NCBI RefSeq assembly: GCF_009755605.1
Contig: NZ_WPNZ01000006.1
Location: 186,001-250,000 of the forward strand
Length of the DNA: 64,000 nucleotides
Source of the DNA: Streptomyces typhae
GTDB taxonomy: Bacteria > Actinomycetota > Actinomycetes > Streptomycetales > Streptomycetaceae
Direction of reading: 5' to 3'
This document shows, piece by piece, positions 44,401 through 52,480 of the stretch. Every line of letters begins with the position of its first letter. Position 1 is the first letter of the stretch. The notes under the pieces were generated by a model. The model made no database searches, was not told where the DNA came from, and was given only the letters and a program-made list of their open reading frames with translations. The position numbers and the translations under genes were made by a program.

Positions 44401-44994
44401 GGCGATCAGGCGGTCACCGGCGGGCGAGAGGGTCGCCGAGCCGTTGGTCGCCGCAGTGAAGGACAGCGGCACCGCCGCGGGTTCCCGCGCCGCGGCGGCG
44501 GCCGGTGCGGCCGTCGCCGTCACCGCGCCGGCCGCACCGGCGGCGCCCGCGGCACCCGCAGCGCCCGCGGCGACGAGGAGCTGACGGCGCGACAGCCGCG
44601 GCAGGAGGGCGGACGACTCCAACGGCGCGGAGGGCGCGGACGGCCCGGCGGGCACGGGCGGCCCGGCGGGCGGTGCGGCAGGCACGGGCGGTGCGGCAGA
44701 AGCAGACCGTGCGTCGGGCGGAGATGCTACGCCGGGCACAGACCGTACGTCAGGCACAGACCGTACGGCGGGCACGGACGGCGCAGCAGGCGCGGACGAC
44801 ACGGCGAGCCCGGCGGGCCCGGCGGGCGCGGTAGGCGCGGTAGGCGCGGCAGGCACGGACGACACAGGCGGTGTGGACGGCGCAGGCGGTGTGGACGGCG
44901 TGGAGGGCCCGGACGACGCGGCGGGCGCTGCGGCCCCGGAGTCGGGGCGACGGGACGGGAGGGAGTCAGGGGCGTGGTCGTGGTCACGGTCCAT
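41407..44994 (-). CDS. Exported TolB-like beta-propeller amidohydrolase
   Basis: This ~1195-aa protein has three parts. Residues 1-~125 are Ser/Pro/Ala/Val-rich low-complexity sequence, followed by a twin-arginine motif (LSRRQLLVAAGAAGAAGAAG) that is unusually far from the N-terminus. Residues ~175-800 contain many WD40/TolB propeller blades (YAPDGRLVAFCAYKGGGFHI, WSPDGTRLAYASERGG). Residues ~800-1195 are an imidazolonepropionase-like amidohydrolase with the metal-binding HxH in LPGLWDTHTHPWQS, a later HATTASG, and TDQPLVPVG. Substrates may be peptides or lactams. ATG 44994 has no convincing RBS, so a later GTG start is possible. Confidence 0.82.
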   Translation of the reverse strand: MDRDHDHAPDSLPSRRPDSGAAAPAASSGPSTPSTPPAPSTPPVSSVPAAPTAPTAPAGPAGLAVSSAPAAPSVPAVRSVPDVRSVPGVASPPDARSASAAPPVPAAPPAGPPVPAGPSAPSAPLESSALLPRLSRRQLLVAAGAAGAAGAAGAAGAVTATAAPAAAAAREPAAVPLSFTAATNGSATLSPAGDRLIAEVQHVLWSTGRKGGTAKPLTEPGLEPNRPVYAPDGRLVAFCAYKGGGFHIWTMRPDGSDVRQRTEGPWDDRGPAWSPDGTRLAYASERGGDPVQGSPYRIHVLDLRTGEQTRVTGLPGQEGPLQDGPWEDFDPAFTPDGRRILFVRAKVVTTATGQALEARTVAAVPADGAGPVAVEHTETEKAQVMTPAPAPDGRRVAYLRTTPAPTASCTLVVDGRRVDVAGDVAPVPPRWTKDGELLLTVDGRFTLVRPDDPGRRTELPFTGVLTVDRPRYRVKEYDLGLAEGRVRPVRGIHLPALSPDGSRVAFAALNTLWLADTSGGGAPRRLRGAQPTGYLLGPSWARDGRSLVYADDRDGLLGVYRRDIATGKETALATGGRVHPAVSPDGERLACLDMTGRLVVRDLAAGTERVLADPMGGGGLPGRPSWSPDGTRIALCDRNRLNLRFREGYNLIRVVDATTGAARLHAVAPHTSVADRYDSGPVWSPDGRWMAVVVESALCVLPVAPDGSPRGDLRTLTTEPADHPSWSGDSRTLLYLSGARLRLIGVDGGSARTVRIPLDQRRPAPADTVVHAGRLWDGTGDTVREDVDIVVRGGRVAAVEPHRAARRGGRRHIDASGRTVLPGLWDTHTHPWQSTYGGRQTAGQLTYGITTAVSLGGFAYEQARIREAVATGQLAGPRLLSTGELLDGSRVAYSMGRAHRTRAGLRRSLERAERLDWDFVKTYVRAPGWVMEEAARFAHERLGVRAGSHFLSPGIQTGQDLTTHLQATQRAEFGHATTASGRSYEDVLEIYSARGARFAMIATPFTSSPLLGADPALADDPRVTAVMPPWDAAQVRKGAGEPPTPDQLATLRRETDVYRRILAAGGLVALGTDQPLVPVGLSLHLGLRALHRGGLSPVEALRTATVLPARLFGLADDLGTVQPGRIADLTVVDGDPFTDFATLVRTVSVLRGGVPYDTADLVSAFPAPPRHERGGGDWLEVGRLMRRDGCCDPGV

Positions 44995-45195
44995 GGCAGG
45001 AACACTCGCGCACCGCGCGGCACCCGGCAACACCGCCTGCGCCCCGGTCACCGTGGTCGCGGCGGCAACTGCTCCCCCACCCTAGGGACTTCCCTAGGTG
45101 CCGCACCGACGCGGCGCCGGGGACGCCGCTCCTACGCTGGTGGGCATCGTCACGCGACACGGCTCACGCCCTGGGCCGGCCCCCCGGGAGGCGTT

Positions 45196-45408
45196 GTGCG
45201 CTACGTCATCGAGGTGTACCGCGAACAGGATCACGTGTGCGGGAGCGTCGCGTCCGAGAGCTGCGCGAGCCCCCGGCCGTTCCACGGCTGGCTGGAGTTG
45301 CTCTCGTTGCTCGAACCGGCGCTCGCGGACGCCGCGGGCCCGGAAGTGGATCCGCGCCCGGAGCCCTCGCGCCCGGAGCCGCCGGGCGCCGACCGCACGC
45401 CGCCCTGA
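45196..45408 (+). CDS. Small conserved-looking hypothetical protein
   Basis: GTG 45196 follows GGGAGGCG and encodes 70 residues. The first ~48 look structured (RYVIEVYREQDHVCGSVASE, FHGWLELLSLLEPAL), with two Cys; the tail is Pro/Glu/Arg-rich. No family is recognised. It lies 170 bases before the LAL regulator in the same direction. Single small proteins of this type are frequent next to large Streptomyces regulators. Confidence 0.6.
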   Translation: MRYVIEVYREQDHVCGSVASESCASPRPFHGWLELLSLLEPALADAAGPEVDPRPEPSRPEPPGADRTPP

Positions 45409-45577
45409 CCCCGAATGCGCCACGGCGGCCGACAAGCGCGGGCGGAGGGCGGAATTCGCCTTGTGCGGAGCGCTGGTCGCCCAGCATCGTGGTGTCCTGG
45501 CCAGGTTCCATGCGTCCGGCACGGGTCACCGTCTCATTCCGGTCACCCGCGGCGGGTGCCGACGCGCGGGGGCAGCG

Positions 45578-48430
45578 ATGACACCGGAGGACGCACCGCA
45601 CGACCTCTTCCACTCCGCCGCGCCCGGCGACGCCTTCTGCGGCCGCGCCCGTGAACTGGCGTCCTTGCAGCAGGACTTCGCGGACGTGTGCACGGGCACA
45701 CCCCGCCTCGTCCTGCTCGAAGGGCCCGGCGGGATCGGCAAGACGGCGCTCGTGCGCCGGTTCCTCGACTCGGTGCACGGCACCTGTGTGCTGCACGCGA
45801 GCGGTGAGGAGAACGAGAGCGCGCTGCCGTGCGGGGTGCTCGCCCAGCTCGTCGGGCAGAGCCCGCTGCCGGTGCCGGAGACCCTGGCCGGGCTGGTGCG
45901 GATACCGCAGTCGCTGCACGCGAACCTGCCGCCGCTCGCCGCCGGCTTCGGCCTGCTCGACCTGCTGAGCGAGGTGCAGGGCAAGGGCCCCGTGGTCCTG
46001 GTCGTCGACGACGCGCACTGGGCGGACCCCGAGTCCCTGAACGCGCTCACGTTCGCGCTGCGCCGGCTGCGCCACGACCGGGTCCTCGCGATCGTCGCGC
46101 TGCGCGACCCGCAGGTGCCCGAGCTGCCCGACGGCCTGCGCAGGCTGCTCACCGACGCCCGCACCCGCCGTCTCGCCCTGGACGGGCTGACCCCCGGCGA
46201 GCTGTCCGCGCTCAGCACCCGCCTCGGCGTGGCCCGGCTGCCCCACTCCGCGTCGCTGCGGCTGCACGACCACACCCACGGCAACCCGCTGCACGCCCGC
46301 GCCCTGCTGGACCAGGTGCCGTCCGCCGTGCTGCTCGACGTGACGACGCCGCTGCCCGCGCCGCGCTCGTACGCCATGCTGGTCCTCGCCAACCTCGCCG
46401 GGTGCGGTCCGAGCACCCAGCGCCTGGTGCAGGCGGTGAGCGTGCTCGGGATCGGCTGCCGGCTCGGCAGCGCCGCCCGGCTGGCCCGCGTGGCGCAGCC
46501 GCTGCCCGCACTCGAACGGGCCGTGCGGGCCGGTCTGCTGCGCGAGACGCCCGCGGGGGTGGCACCCGAGGTCGCCTTCCCGCATCCGCTGGTGCACGCG
46601 GCCGTCTATCAGGACATCGGGCCCGCCCAGCGCGCCGCCCTGCACACCCGGGCCGCCGAACTGGTCGACGACGAATACACCCGGCTGCGCCACCGCGTGC
46701 TCGCCGCCACCGGACCCGACGAGCAGCTCGCCGACGCCCTCGCCGCCTGCGCGCGCCGGGAGGCCGCCACCGGCCAGTGGGCCGTCGCGGGCACCCATCT
46801 GCGGCACGCGTCCCGCGCGGCCACGAGCCCCCGCGAGCGGGACCGCCTCGCCGTCGAGGCCGTGGAGGCGCTGCTGCTCGACGGCCGGGTCCAGGAGGCG
46901 GCGGAGCTCGCGGGCGGCCTCCCCGACTGCTCCGACCCGGCGCTGCGCGGCTACGTACGCGGCTATGTGGCGCGGGTGCAGGGCCGTACGGATGAGGCCT
47001 GGACGCTGCTCGTGGACGCCTGGGAGCAGTGCGACCGGGAGCAGGACCCGTCCCTCGCGGCGCGCGCCGCCGAGCAGTTGAGCTACGCCGCCGTGATGTG
47101 CGGGCGCGCGGCGGTTGCCGCGCAGTGGGCGGAGCGCGCGCAGCGCCTGTCCACCGCGCAGGGCCCGAGCCGCATGCTGCGCTTCAACCACCTCATCGCC
47201 CTCGGCCTCAGCGGCCGGGCCAAGGACGGCATCGCGCTCGCGGCCGGCCTGCCCGACCCGATGGTCGTGCCGCTGAAGAGCATCGATCTGCTGCTCGCCC
47301 GGGGGCAGTTGCGGCTGTGGTCGGACGATCTGCACGGCGCGCGCCGTGACCTCCTCGGCGCCGTCGCCAACTGCCGGACGACGACGGTGCCGCTGCGGCT
47401 GCTCTCCGCCTCCGCCCTTGCCCAGACGCTGCACCGGCTCGGCGAGTGGGACGAGGCGCTGATCCACGCCGAGTCGGCCGCCTCCATCGCCGACGACACC
47501 GACCAGTCGTGGCTGAAGCCGGTCACGCACGGCGTGGCCGCCCAGATCCTGGCCGCGCGCGGCGTCTGGGAGCGAGCGGCGGAGCATCTGCGGACCGCCC
47601 TCGACGTGCCCGGCGGCGCCGAGACGCCCGTCGCCTTCGCGTACGCGGTGCGCGCCCGCGGGTGCCTGGCCGACGCCCGCGGCGAGCCGCGGGAGGTCGT
47701 GGAGGCGGTGCGTCCGCTGCTGCGGTTCGCCGAGCAGGACGGGGTGAACGAGCCGGGCGTGGTGGACTGGCAGCCGCTGCTCGTCGACGCGCTGGTGCAG
47801 CTGGGCGAGCTCGACGAGGCGGAGGAGGTGCTCGCCCCGTTCGAGGAGCGGGCGCGGACGCGCGGCCGGCACGCCTCGCTCGCGGCGGCCGCGCGGGTCC
47901 GGGGCAACCTGGCCGCGGCGCGGCGCCACACGCAGCGCGCGCAGGCCGCGTTCGCGCGGGCGCAGGACCACGCGGCGCAGGCGCCGCTGCCGTTCGCGCG
48001 GGCCCGCGTCGAACTCGACCACGGCGCGTTCCTGCGCCGCATCGGCCGCAGGTCCCTGGCGATCGCCCAGTTGCAGGCCGCGTACACGACGATGACGGCG
48101 CTCGGCGCGCAGCCCTACCGGGCGCGGTGCGTACGGGAGCTGACCGCCTGCGGCCGTGCCGCCCCTGACCTGCCGGCCGACGAGCGGGACCGGCACGCCG
48201 GTGACGAGGGCCTGGACGGGGCGCTCACCCCGCAGGAACTCGCGGTGGCGCGCCTCGCCGCGCAGGGACTCACCAACCGCCAGATCGCCACCACGCTCGC
48301 GCTGAGCGTCAAGACCATCGAGTACCACCTGGGCCACACCTACGCGAAGCTCGGCATCAGCTCCCGGATCGGCCTAGTGCGGCGCCTCGGACCGCACACC
48401 GGGTCCCCGTCGGCGCCGTCCGCGGGCTGA
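45578..48430 (+). CDS. LAL-type LuxR transcriptional regulator with AAA ATPase domain
   Basis: This 950-aa protein is a large ATP-binding LuxR regulator. The N-terminal ATPase carries Walker A (LLEGPGGIGKTALVRRFL) and Walker B (VVLVVDDAHWAD). A long helical TPR-like middle spans residues ~350-870. A C-terminal LuxR helix-turn-helix reads LTPQELAVARLAAQGLTNRQ and continues TLALSVKTIEYHL. LAL proteins typically activate secondary-metabolite or sugar genes. ATG 45578 is chosen since the ATPase domain begins within 20 residues; RBS support is weak (GGGGGCAGCG). A BTAD protein follows 113 bases downstream. Confidence 0.88.
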   Translation: MTPEDAPHDLFHSAAPGDAFCGRARELASLQQDFADVCTGTPRLVLLEGPGGIGKTALVRRFLDSVHGTCVLHASGEENESALPCGVLAQLVGQSPLPVPETLAGLVRIPQSLHANLPPLAAGFGLLDLLSEVQGKGPVVLVVDDAHWADPESLNALTFALRRLRHDRVLAIVALRDPQVPELPDGLRRLLTDARTRRLALDGLTPGELSALSTRLGVARLPHSASLRLHDHTHGNPLHARALLDQVPSAVLLDVTTPLPAPRSYAMLVLANLAGCGPSTQRLVQAVSVLGIGCRLGSAARLARVAQPLPALERAVRAGLLRETPAGVAPEVAFPHPLVHAAVYQDIGPAQRAALHTRAAELVDDEYTRLRHRVLAATGPDEQLADALAACARREAATGQWAVAGTHLRHASRAATSPRERDRLAVEAVEALLLDGRVQEAAELAGGLPDCSDPALRGYVRGYVARVQGRTDEAWTLLVDAWEQCDREQDPSLAARAAEQLSYAAVMCGRAAVAAQWAERAQRLSTAQGPSRMLRFNHLIALGLSGRAKDGIALAAGLPDPMVVPLKSIDLLLARGQLRLWSDDLHGARRDLLGAVANCRTTTVPLRLLSASALAQTLHRLGEWDEALIHAESAASIADDTDQSWLKPVTHGVAAQILAARGVWERAAEHLRTALDVPGGAETPVAFAYAVRARGCLADARGEPREVVEAVRPLLRFAEQDGVNEPGVVDWQPLLVDALVQLGELDEAEEVLAPFEERARTRGRHASLAAAARVRGNLAAARRHTQRAQAAFARAQDHAAQAPLPFARARVELDHGAFLRRIGRRSLAIAQLQAAYTTMTALGAQPYRARCVRELTACGRAAPDLPADERDRHAGDEGLDGALTPQELAVARLAAQGLTNRQIATTLALSVKTIEYHLGHTYAKLGISSRIGLVRRLGPHTGSPSAPSAG

Positions 48431-48543
48431 GCGGGCACCCGGGGAAAACCCCGGTACGGCCCCCGAGGCGCACGGGCCGCGCCGCGCCTACCTTCGTGCC
48501 GGTAGGGGCAGGGCGAACGCGGGAGCCCACGGGAGGTGGCCCG

Positions 48544-49395
48544 ATGGTCTGCATCATCCAGGGCACGGCCGGCGACGAACGGCCGGTGCTGCGGCTGCGG
48601 CTGCTCGGTGGTTTTCTTCTGACCAGGGAGAGCGCCGAGACCGCCTGCGGACCACCGGGTCCCGGCGGCGCGGGCGCGCGGGGGCGCTGCTCGGCCGACT
48701 GCCCGGACAACCCCGGCTGTCTCGACGCCCGCGCCGCCGAGCAGCTGGAAGTGCCCGCGAGCGGCCAGCAGATGCTCGCGCGGCTCGCGCTGTGCGGTGC
48801 CGCGACGCGCTCCGCACTCGCCGGCACGCTGTGGCCCGACGTCACCGAGACGCGCGCCCGCGCCAGCCTGCGCACCGCCATGTGGCGTCTGAACGGCGCG
48901 GGTTCGGCGATCACGGACGCGCGCGACGGGACGCTCTCGCTCAGCGGCAGGGTGCGCGTGGACGTGGCGGACCTCACCCTGGCCGCGCGCCAGGTCCTGG
49001 CCGCCGACCCGTCTCCGGCGGGGCGTTCCCGGATGCTGACGATCTACCAGGTCCTGCTGGGGGGCCGGGAGCTGCTGCCCGGGTGGCAGCAGGACTGGGT
49101 GGCCTTCGAGCGGGAGCGGCTGCATCAGCTACGGCTGCACGCCCTGGAGGCCCTGTCGGCCCGGCTCCTCGCCCGCGGCCAGTACGCGCCCGCCCTGGAG
49201 GCCGCCCTGGAGAGCACCCGCGTCGACCCGCTGCGCGAGAGCGCCCACCGCGCCGTCGTGTCCGTGCACCTCGCCGAGCACAATCTGACGGAGGCGGTAC
49301 GGCAGTACGAGACGTTCCGCGAACTGCTGCTCGGGGAGCTGGGCGTGGAGCCGTCGGGCCAGTTCTCGGCGATGCTGCGGCACGCGCTGGTGTGA
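48544..49395 (+). CDS. BTAD-domain (SARP-like) transcriptional regulator
   Basis: This 283-aa protein has an N-terminal region beginning LRLRLLGGFLLTRE, the usual first strand of OmpR-type SARP domains. A spacer rich in Gly/Ala/Cys (RCSADCPDNPGC) follows, then LALCGAATRSALAGTLWPD and ASLRTAMWRLN, which align with the winged helix. The last ~130 residues are a bacterial transcriptional activator domain (LHALEALSARLLARGQYAPA, AVRQYETFRELLLGELG). The cysteine-rich insert is unusual for the family. GGAGG precedes ATG 48544. It lies just downstream of the LAL regulator and may act with it. Confidence 0.8.
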   Translation: MVCIIQGTAGDERPVLRLRLLGGFLLTRESAETACGPPGPGGAGARGRCSADCPDNPGCLDARAAEQLEVPASGQQMLARLALCGAATRSALAGTLWPDVTETRARASLRTAMWRLNGAGSAITDARDGTLSLSGRVRVDVADLTLAARQVLAADPSPAGRSRMLTIYQVLLGGRELLPGWQQDWVAFERERLHQLRLHALEALSARLLARGQYAPALEAALESTRVDPLRESAHRAVVSVHLAEHNLTEAVRQYETFRELLLGELGVEPSGQFSAMLRHALV

Positions 49396-49887
49396 CGGGG
49401 TGTGGGCTGGTGCGACAGGGTGTGCGCCAATACGGCACGGTATGCATTTACGCCCCCGGAAGGCGTGACGCTGCGGTGACGCCCGCCCGTCACGATGGGA
49501 CGTGCCCCGTCCAGGATGCGGGGAGAAGGGGGAACTCCCCTGGTTGAGCGACGCGCTGGCTGTCGCGGCCACCACCTCAGCGATCGCTCACGCCCTGGAC
49601 GGGGTGCCCGAGGAACGTTCGCGGGCCCGCCTCTCGTGCGGGCCCGCACGGCCACCCGTGCACGTCGAGGGGCCGCCGCCGCGCACGTCGAAGAGGCCGC
49701 CCGTGCACGTCGAGGAGGGGCCGGGCTCCCCCGAGCCGCCCGGCCCCTCCGCCTTCCCCTGGTAGTCCTGGTACTCCGGGGACTTGCCCTCGTTTCCTGG
49801 AGCCCGGGACGGCCCCGACGGGGCTCGCGACGGCCCCGGTCCCCGCGGGCCGGGCGAACCCCCGTTCCTCCCGGCCCCGGGGCGCTC
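49396..49887. other. 492-bp region with a doubtful small frame and a hairpin
   Basis: A GTG at 49502 opens an 87-codon plus-strand frame (to 49765) containing LSDALAVAATTSAIAHALDG and then a Pro-rich tail with a repeated PPVHVE. No ribosome-binding site supports it. A 9-bp perfect hairpin (GCGGGCCCG 49621-49629, CGGGCCCGC 49639-49647) and direct repeats of cgtgcacgtcgagg (~49657 and ~49701) occur inside. It more likely holds termination signals between the convergent BTAD gene and the caspase operon. Confidence 0.45.
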
Positions 49888-51372
49888 TCACTCCGGCGCG
49901 CGCTCCGGCTCCCACGGCTCCCGCCCTGGGCCCGGCTCCGGCTCCGCCTCCGCCTTCCGCAGTTGCTCGATGGCCCGCTCGACCGGCTTGTGCGGCAGCC
50001 CGGTCCTGCGGCACAGCTCGTCCCGCGACACGTCCCGCAGGACCTCGCCCACGGGCTTGCCCGTCAGGTCCGCGATCTCGCGTACGTAGGCCTGGACGCG
50101 GCTCGCGGCGTCGGCGACCGGCGGCCGGGACCCGGACGTGTGCTCCCCCGCGCCCCACGTACCGGGCCCCCCGCGGTCCGCCGACACCGGCCGCCGCTCC
50201 TCCTCCAGCCAGGTCGTCCACACCCCGCGGCCCACCAGGTGCTCGGCGGCCTGCTCCGCCGGCGAACCGTCCTTGATCACTCCGGGGTCGGTGCCGTCCG
50301 CCCGGATGAGGAGCCGGCAGGAGGCGGCCAGCATCGGCGGCGACGCGACCTGCGCGGACGGCCCTTCCAGGAGGGTGCGCAGGGCGGCGACGTCCGGGTG
50401 GCCGGGCACATGGGGTGCGAGGCGGCGGACGAGTTCGTCCACGCGGCGCAGGTCGGGACGGTGGTCGAGCAGCATGGCGTGCGCGCCCACGATGCCGAGG
50501 AACGGGTCGATCCGCTCCGAGTCCAGCATCGGGAACAGCTGCTGGTCCGACGTCAGGTCCAGGCCCTGGCGCAGACCGGAGAACGCCGCCTCGCGGGCGA
50601 GGCTCAGCGTTTCGTCCGCCGGGCTCCAGCCGGTGCCGAGCGGAGTCATCTCCACCGTCGCGTGCTGCGGCTGCGGACCGTGCGGACCGCTGCTGACGAA
50701 CACGAGCGTGCTCCAGCCCCGCGACACCCACAGCGCCTGGGCCAGCGGCAGACCGTCGCCGGCGGGCCCGCGCCGCCGCAGCCGGTAGCCGCCCGGCTGC
50801 ACCCGGCCGCTCCAGGCGGCCCAGCCCTGCTGCGGGTCCACCTGCCAGCCGTCCTCGCCGCCGTCCACGGCCCCGCCGTCCGCGGCGGTGACCTCCAGGG
50901 CGTACGGGTCGAGCCGCCAGCCGCGCCGCAGGGTGCGCAGGAGCACCATCAGCGAGGGCTCGCCCCGCCGGTGGGTGGACTTCCTGCTCCACCGCAGCGC
51001 GGCCTCGCGGTGTGCCGCCTGCGCGGTGACCGTCCGCTCGACAGGTTCGGGCGCCGCGATGCGGGGCAGCGCGAGGCGCTCGGTGCGGGCGTCCTCGCCG
51101 ACCTCGACGAAGCGCGAGCTCACCGCGCCCGCGAAGCGCTGCTCGATGCGGTAGATGCCGGGCGCCACGGTCGTCTCGATGGTGCCCATGCCGTGCGCGA
51201 CCTCGTGCAGCGTCTCGTCGGTCACGGTGATGAGGACCGACGGGGTGTCCGGGATGACGACGAACGGCACTTCCTCCCGCCGCTCGGACCGCTCCTGCTC
51301 CTCTTGCGGCTCCGGCCGTGCCGCCTGCTCCCGCTGTTCCCGCCGCTGCTCAGAACTGGACAACGCTGCCAC
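49888..51372 (-). CDS. Unknown 494-aa protein, third gene of the caspase operon
   Basis: The first ~35 residues are highly charged (EQRREQREQAARPEPQEEQE). Residues ~36-100 look like a beta-sandwich (VPFVVIPDTPSVLITVTDE, TTVAPGIYRIEQRF), similar in pattern to the C-terminal domain of the neighbouring caspase. The middle repeats a 'W.V..QQGWAAWSGRVQPGGY' strand pattern. The C-terminus is helical (VQAYVREIADLTGKPVGEVL). No enzyme motif is recognised. Its GTG start overlaps the caspase stop by 23 bp, so the two are co-translated. It may be the regulator, adaptor or substrate of the protease. Confidence 0.75.
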   Translation of the reverse strand: MAALSSSEQRREQREQAARPEPQEEQERSERREEVPFVVIPDTPSVLITVTDETLHEVAHGMGTIETTVAPGIYRIEQRFAGAVSSRFVEVGEDARTERLALPRIAAPEPVERTVTAQAAHREAALRWSRKSTHRRGEPSLMVLLRTLRRGWRLDPYALEVTAADGGAVDGGEDGWQVDPQQGWAAWSGRVQPGGYRLRRRGPAGDGLPLAQALWVSRGWSTLVFVSSGPHGPQPQHATVEMTPLGTGWSPADETLSLAREAAFSGLRQGLDLTSDQQLFPMLDSERIDPFLGIVGAHAMLLDHRPDLRRVDELVRRLAPHVPGHPDVAALRTLLEGPSAQVASPPMLAASCRLLIRADGTDPGVIKDGSPAEQAAEHLVGRGVWTTWLEEERRPVSADRGGPGTWGAGEHTSGSRPPVADAASRVQAYVREIADLTGKPVGEVLRDVSRDELCRRTGLPHKPVERAIEQLRKAEAEPEPGPGREPWEPERAPE

Positions 51373-52411
51373 CCCCGGTCATGACCTCGAAGAATCCGCC
51401 GTCCGTGAAGTCCGGCGCCATGACGCTCTCGGGCACCGCCTTGTAGAACCCGGGCACGAGCGACTCCACATGGTCCGCGCCCTCGATCGTCACCCAGCGC
51501 GGACCGGTGATGCCGCGCCCCCGCAGCTCCACCCGGCCCCTGAACCCCGCCGGGAAGCGCAGCGTCACCGGATACGACCCGACGCCCCGCAGCCCCTCGG
51601 CGAGGACGATCGGCGTGCTGGTCTCGCGCAGGAACCGGGCCTCCTGGGGCACCGGTTCGTTCCGGGTGCGGTCGAGTACGTGCTGACGCACGTAGGGCGC
51701 GAGGCTGTCGGACGTCACCCGGCCCTCGGGCGTGACGGTGCCGCCGCCCGCCCCGCGCAGTCCTTCCAGGAGGGCCGAGGTGAAGTGGCCGCGGGACCGG
51801 TCCGGCGCGGACTCCTGCTGTTCGTAGGCCGGGTCGCCGAGCGCCGACGCGTAGCCGACGAAGCACTCCACCTTGTCGGGGGCCTCCGTCGTGTCGGTGA
51901 ACGGCGGCCCGAAGGCGGCGACACCGCCGAAGCGGGTCCGGCAGCAGTCCGCGAAGATCACGATCTCGTGGAACGGCGACGCGGACTCGTACCACGCCAG
52001 GTACGGGCGCACGGCGATGTGGTTGCCGAGCAGGTCGAGCGCGGCGTTGGCCATGAGCAGCGCGGCGTCGCCGCCGAACGGGGCGATGCCGTGTCCCGCG
52101 AGGAAGACGTACAGACGGGTGTCGGCCCAGGCGGCCGCGTCGCCCTCGACAGCGGCGCGGACGGCCGTGTTGGTCCGGTACAGGGCCTGGTTGACGTTCT
52201 CGCGGGTCGGGACGGCGCTCAGGACGTCGGCTTTGCTCTCGTCGTGCTCGGTGGCGGTGACGAGCGCGACGTTCGCCTCCGGGACGCCGCCGCCCGCCGG
52301 GTCCACGAGCCAGTCGCGGAACCGGGTCGCGTCGCCACGGGCGCCTTGCAGGTCGGTGATCGCCGGATAGCGGTTGATGCCGACGACCACGGCGTAGTGC
52401 AGGTCGTTCAT
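51350..52411 (-). CDS. Caspase-family (peptidase C14-like) protease
   Basis: This 353-aa protein opens with the caspase-fold strand and helix HYAVVVGINRYPAITDLQGA. The catalytic His is His107 (LYVFLAGHGIAPFGG) and the Cys is in EIVIFADCCRTRF (Cys156/157, after the conserved Asp). The peptidase domain ends near residue 265. The last ~90 residues are a beta-rich domain (YPVTLRFPAGFRGRVELRGR). There is no signal peptide or membrane segment. Bacterial caspases act in programmed cell death and anti-phage conflict systems. AAGGGGGAAG precedes the ATG. It sits between an alpha/beta hydrolase gene and an unknown partner. Confidence 0.87.
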   Translation of the reverse strand: MNDLHYAVVVGINRYPAITDLQGARGDATRFRDWLVDPAGGGVPEANVALVTATEHDESKADVLSAVPTRENVNQALYRTNTAVRAAVEGDAAAWADTRLYVFLAGHGIAPFGGDAALLMANAALDLLGNHIAVRPYLAWYESASPFHEIVIFADCCRTRFGGVAAFGPPFTDTTEAPDKVECFVGYASALGDPAYEQQESAPDRSRGHFTSALLEGLRGAGGGTVTPEGRVTSDSLAPYVRQHVLDRTRNEPVPQEARFLRETSTPIVLAEGLRGVGSYPVTLRFPAGFRGRVELRGRGITGPRWVTIEGADHVESLVPGFYKAVPESVMAPDFTDGGFFEVMTGGGSVVQF

Positions 52412-52480
52412 CGGGCTTCCCCCTTTGTGGGCCCGGCGGCGGCCGGGTGCGGCCGCGCGGGTCCGTCCGTGCCGACCCCG

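Noticed and set aside
49502..49765. 87-codon frame whose start (LSDALAVAATTSAI) vaguely recalls phage-tail/eCIS DUF4255 proteins
   Set aside because: It is far too short, has no RBS and contains a strong hairpin; no other contractile-injection gene is nearby.
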